Assembly: GCF_001423745.1 (NCBI RefSeq)
Contig: NZ_LMPC01000026.1
Coordinates: forward strand, 1,250-65,249
DNA: 64,000 nucleotides
Source: Arthrobacter sp. Leaf337
GTDB lineage: Bacteria > Actinomycetota > Actinomycetes > Actinomycetales > Micrococcaceae
Direction of reading: 5' to 3'
The position numbers and the translations under genes were made by a program. Under the pieces are notes generated by a model that saw only the letters and a list, made by a program, of their open reading frames with translations, was not told the origin of the DNA and searched no databases. This document shows positions 60,948 to 64,000 of this stretch, in pieces; within the stretch, counting starts at the first letter, position 1, and every line of letters starts with the position of its first letter.

Positions 60948-62275
60948 TTGGATGCCCCCGTGCCCGCTACGCCGAAGTAGGGCCGGACCTGGGCCACAGC
61001 CTCGAGGAGGAGGTCCACTTCTTCGGTGGTGTTGTACAGGTAGGTGCTCGCCCGGGTGGTGGCCGTCAGGCCCAGCCGGCGGTGCAGCGGCTGCGCGCAG
61101 TGGTGACCGACGCGGACGGCGATCCCCATGCTGTCCAGGTACTGCCCGACGTCGTGTGCGTGCACTCCGGCGACATCGAAGGCTGCCAGTCCGAGCCGTT
61201 CCACGCCTGCCGCCGGGCCCACGACACGGATTCCGTCAATGGCGCTCAGCCCTGTGACCAGGCGCTGGCCCAGGGAGGCTTCCCAGCCGGCAATGCGTTC
61301 CATGCCGGTTTCGTGGAGGTAATTGGCGGCGGCGGCGAGCGCCACGGCCTGCGAGATGGGCTGGGTGCCGGCTTCGAACCGCTGGGGCGCAGGAAGGTAT
61401 TCGGCCTTCTCCATCGTGACGGTGGTGATCATGGAGCCCCCGGTGAGGAACGGTGGCATGGCGTTCAGCAATTCCCGCCGCCCATACACTCCGCCGATGC
61501 CCGTGGGCGCCAGCATTTTGTGGCCGGAGAAAACGGCAAAATCGACGTCCAGGGCTTTGAAGTCCAGGGGCAGATGCGGCACCGACTGGCAGGCGTCCAG
61601 TACTACGAGGGCACCCGCTGCCCGGGCCAGCGCCACAAGCTCGGCAACCGGGTTGATGGTTCCAAGCACGTTTGAGGCGTGGGTGAACGCCAGGATCCTG
61701 GTTCGTCCCGTGATAAGCCGCGCCGCCTCCTCAAGCCGCAACGCGCCGTCGTCGTCGATGGGTATGAACTTCAGCGTGGCACCGGTGCGCCGGCAGAGTT
61801 CCTGCCACGGAATCAGGTTCGCGTGGTGTTCCATCTCCGTCACCAGAACCTCGTCCCCCGGGCCAAGGGCGAAACGCCCGGCCTCACCGCGGACGGTTCC
61901 GACGCTGGCATTCGAGAAGGCGTACGCCAGGAGATTCAGCCCCGCGGTGGCATTCGCGGTCCAGACCAGTTCGTCCTCTGCCACGCCCACAAAGCCGGCC
62001 ACGGTGGCCCGCGCGTCTTCGAACGCGTCGGTGGCCTGGACAGCAAGGTGGTGGGCACCCCGGTGCACGGCGGCGTTCCGCAGTTCATAGAACTCCTGCT
62101 CGGCCTCGAGAACGCTTCTGGGGTTCTGTGACGTGGCGCCGGAATCCAGGTACACAAGGGGTCGGCCATTGACTTCCTGGTCCAGGACGGGGAAGTCGTT
62201 GCGAATTCGCAGGACCTCGACATCACTTAGCGCGACCTGGGCGGCTGCGGTGGCGGAAGTGGATACCATGACCAA
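60944..62275 (-). CDS. sufS: Cysteine desulfurase, SufS type
   Basis: A PLP enzyme that removes sulfur from cysteine as a persulfide. The 443-residue protein begins DFPVLDQEVNGRPLVYLDSGATSQ; the PLP lysine is in VFSGHKMLAPTGIG; the catalytic Cys is in VRVGHHCAQPLHRR, typical of group II desulfurases; and HASNVLGTINPV is the usual cofactor-binding segment. Starts at 62275 or 62269 (MVSTSAT) are both possible. It forms a two-gene unit with sufU, apart from any sufBCD genes, which are not in the window. Confidence 0.93.
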   Translation of the reverse strand: MVMVSTSATAAAQVALSDVEVLRIRNDFPVLDQEVNGRPLVYLDSGATSQNPRSVLEAEQEFYELRNAAVHRGAHHLAVQATDAFEDARATVAGFVGVAEDELVWTANATAGLNLLAYAFSNASVGTVRGEAGRFALGPGDEVLVTEMEHHANLIPWQELCRRTGATLKFIPIDDDGALRLEEAARLITGRTRILAFTHASNVLGTINPVAELVALARAAGALVVLDACQSVPHLPLDFKALDVDFAVFSGHKMLAPTGIGGVYGRRELLNAMPPFLTGGSMITTVTMEKAEYLPAPQRFEAGTQPISQAVALAAAANYLHETGMERIAGWEASLGQRLVTGLSAIDGIRVVGPAAGVERLGLAAFDVAGVHAHDVGQYLDSMGIAVRVGHHCAQPLHRRLGLTATTRASTYLYNTTEEVDLLLEAVAQVRPYFGVAGTGASK

Positions 62276-62400
62276 ACTGGAGCTCCTTGATAGGCAAGAC
62301 CTGCCGACGGCTCGCCGCCACGGGCAGGCACACCGCTTGCGTCCGCGGTGCTACTCCTCAATTGTCCCACTATTGCCCGGCACCGTTTATGTGCGCAGCG

Positions 62401-64000
62401 TCACTGCCGTGTGCTGTCCAGGCTGTGCCAGAGTTCAGCGAGCTCCTGGCGGCGGGAAACCCCCAGCTTGCCGTAGATCCTTTGCAGATGCGCGTTCACT
62501 GTGTTCACTGCGATCCCGAGTTCTTCCGCTACACGTGCACTTCCCATCCCGGTGACAACGAGTACTGCCACTTCCCGCTCCCGTTGCGAGAGCTTGGCGG
62601 GATCCGCGGCCTGCCGCTTCATTTCGGCTGGCCCGCGGTGGCTGGCGCCGGTCCGGCCGAAGGATTCGACGGCGGGGGCACCGGGGCCGGGAACAACGTT
62701 CAGCAGGTCCAGGGACTCGCCAGGCACCGGACCGCTGTTCCCGTCACTCGACCACCGCCAATCCGGCAGCCCGTCGGCGGCCTGGTCAAACGCCGTACCT
62801 TCAGGCCGTCCCGCGACTCCGAGGTTCAGCAGTTCCCGTGCCCGGCGGCCCCTGGCGCCGTCAGCCGCCTTGGCCGGCTTCCGAAGCATCCTTTGGGGTG
62901 GCCCGGCGGTTCCGGTAACGGCCGGACGTGCCACGGCCGCGTACGTTTCAGCCAGCCTGGCCGCGACGTCGCCGTCAACCGCGCGGTCGTCCCCGGCCAG
63001 GTCGTCCCCGGCCCGGTACTCGGCGGGCGCCGGTGCACCAGTCGGTCCAACCGCCTGCAGCTGCGCCAGGTCCCACGTCAGCCACTCCGCAGTGGCCTGC
63101 GCACCCAGGGTAAGGGCCAGCAGATCGTCCGGCTCAGCGGCTGTTCCGCCGTCAGCGCCGGACACACGCAAGGGGGTGCGGCCGGCAGCCGCATGCCGGC
63201 AAAACATCATGGCCCGGAAAAGTTGCAGGGGTCCGCCCGGGTAGCTCATCCATCTGTTGCGGCCGGCGCGCTTTTCGGCGCTCCCGGCGTCGGCACCCTG
63301 CCCGAACCTGGCCAGGTTGGACGCATGGATGGTGAGCACCATGGAGTGGAAGTCGACGCTGCACCGCGGCAGGCGCTCCACCGCGTTAAGCGCCCGGGTG
63401 GAAAGCTCGACGGCGTCGGCGGACTTGCCCCGCGCGGACAGCCCCTGTGAGGCCAGTGCCAGAAGCAGGATGCCGGCGTGGGTGCCCGGCGCCTCGTTGC
63501 TACCGGGACTGCCGCCGTCGCAGGATCCGGCCGGGCAAAGCCGGTGGAACAGCTCCCCGCCCGTGCTAGGCCAGTTTCCTTCCCTCGACTCCAGGTAGAG
63601 CTGCAGGACGTCCAGCTCATCCTGGACTGCGTTTTGGTAGGTGTCGGCGGCCGTATCTCCAATAGAGGCAGCCGCTGCGAGGGTGAGCCGCCGCCTCGCA
63701 CCGTCCAGCACGGACTGGAGGGCGTCGCGACCGGGATTCATCGGCAGGAGTGCCTGCAGGAGCAGGGCAACAGCCCGTGCGAACTCCATGCTCAGCACTG
63801 CGGGGGTGGTTTCCACGAGGCCGCGGAGAATGTCGGCACTCTGGCCGTACTTGTGGGAATGGAACAGGGCCCGGGCGGCCTCCGTCTGTGCCATCAACCG
63901 GAGCTCAGGTGCCTTGACGGATTCGGATGCCTTCAGGGCACGGTCGCTGTCGTAGAGATTGTTCGCAGCGGTGGCCACGGCCAGGAGGTCCAGGTCTGCA
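62401..64000 (-). CDS. LuxR family regulator, C-terminal part (5' end beyond window)
   Basis: The frame is open to the right edge of the window, so the N-terminus is missing; a GTG near 63978 is probably internal. The visible about 530 residues are helical, TPR-like (AQTEAARALFHSHKYGQSADILRGLVE), with disordered Pro/Ala-rich stretches, and end in a LuxR/GerE helix-turn-helix (LSQREREVAVLVVTGMGSARVAEELGIAVNTVNAHLQRIYGKLGV). This matches large ATPase-containing LuxR (LAL-type) regulators common in Arthrobacter; the NTPase part would lie outside. Targets are unknown. Confidence 0.82.
   Translation of the reverse strand, partial: ADLDLLAVATAANNLYDSDRALKASESVKAPELRLMAQTEAARALFHSHKYGQSADILRGLVETTPAVLSMEFARAVALLLQALLPMNPGRDALQSVLDGARRRLTLAAAASIGDTAADTYQNAVQDELDVLQLYLESREGNWPSTGGELFHRLCPAGSCDGGSPGSNEAPGTHAGILLLALASQGLSARGKSADAVELSTRALNAVERLPRCSVDFHSMVLTIHASNLARFGQGADAGSAEKRAGRNRWMSYPGGPLQLFRAMMFCRHAAAGRTPLRVSGADGGTAAEPDDLLALTLGAQATAEWLTWDLAQLQAVGPTGAPAPAEYRAGDDLAGDDRAVDGDVAARLAETYAAVARPAVTGTAGPPQRMLRKPAKAADGARGRRARELLNLGVAGRPEGTAFDQAADGLPDWRWSSDGNSGPVPGESLDLLNVVPGPGAPAVESFGRTGASHRGPAEMKRQAADPAKLSQREREVAVLVVTGMGSARVAEELGIAVNTVNAHLQRIYGKLGVSRRQELAELWHSLDSTRQ

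Overview
The window looks like a chromosomal stretch of a high-GC actinobacterium of the Arthrobacter/Pseudarthrobacter type (Micrococcales). The signs are dense GC-rich coding, many GTG and some TTG starts, ATGA/GTGA start-stop overlaps, actinobacterial families (acyl-CoA carboxylase epsilon subunit, SCO4848-type protein, DUF2505, DUF222-HNH, NnaR-type regulator), and a gene order resembling Mycobacterium tuberculosis Rv3278c-Rv3308 (PH-domain protein, birA, accD5, accE5, maf, accA3, then lpdA, purine nucleoside phosphorylase, phospho-sugar mutase). The genus is an inference from gene content; no rRNA or tRNA gene was seen.

Layout. 1-6332: a truncated FN3/Ig-like surface protein, a class III adenylate cyclase, a PH-domain membrane protein, biotin ligase, an SDR, and acyl-CoA carboxylase beta and epsilon subunits. 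6431-16043: a block that separates accD/accE from maf/accA, with a DUF885 protein, a dicarboxylate symporter, a small secreted protein, a TetR/MMPL efflux pair and a DUF222-HNH protein. 16044-19552: maf, the biotinylated carboxylase subunit and a glutamine amidotransferase. 19618-26526: an MHS transporter divergent from a nitrate-assimilation operon (NarK, assimilatory nitrate reductase, FAD/[2Fe-2S] electron-transfer subunit). 26618-32738: a lipoprotein, a membrane protein, LpdA-type flavoprotein, purine nucleoside phosphorylase, an Rrf2 regulator and a phospho-sugar mutase. 32739-38248: nitrite reductase (nirD divergent from nirB), a siroheme methyltransferase and a HemD/winged-helix NnaR-type regulator. 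38425-47521: a tightly coupled seven-gene cluster of unknown function. 47734-56870: a NirB-like flavoprotein, deoC, small membrane proteins, mfd and others. 56926-59432: a glycosyltransferase and a pyruvyltransferase for surface polysaccharide. 59433-60240: an 0.8-kb gap holding two tiny convergent membrane-protein ORFs. 60241-64000: an excisionase-type HTH protein, SufU/SufS and a truncated LuxR regulator.

Three themes connect the genes. (1) Acyl-CoA carboxylation: BirA biotinylates the alpha subunit, which works with the beta and epsilon subunits, and accD5 and accA share a TTGTAG-N5-CTACAA element. (2) Nitrate assimilation: transport, nitrate reductase, nitrite reductase, siroheme synthesis and the regulator are all here. 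Three promoters (narK, nirB and the flavoprotein at 47734) carry a GlnR-box-like array of four half-sites at 11-bp period, each ending exactly 10 nt before a -10 hexamer. (3) The 38.4-47.5 kb cluster (GMC oxidoreductase, membrane metallophosphoesterase, alpha/beta hydrolase with a Cys in the nucleophile elbow, acetoacetate-decarboxylase-like enzyme, two membrane proteins, patatin) is the best candidate for an undescribed lipid or sterol-like pathway.
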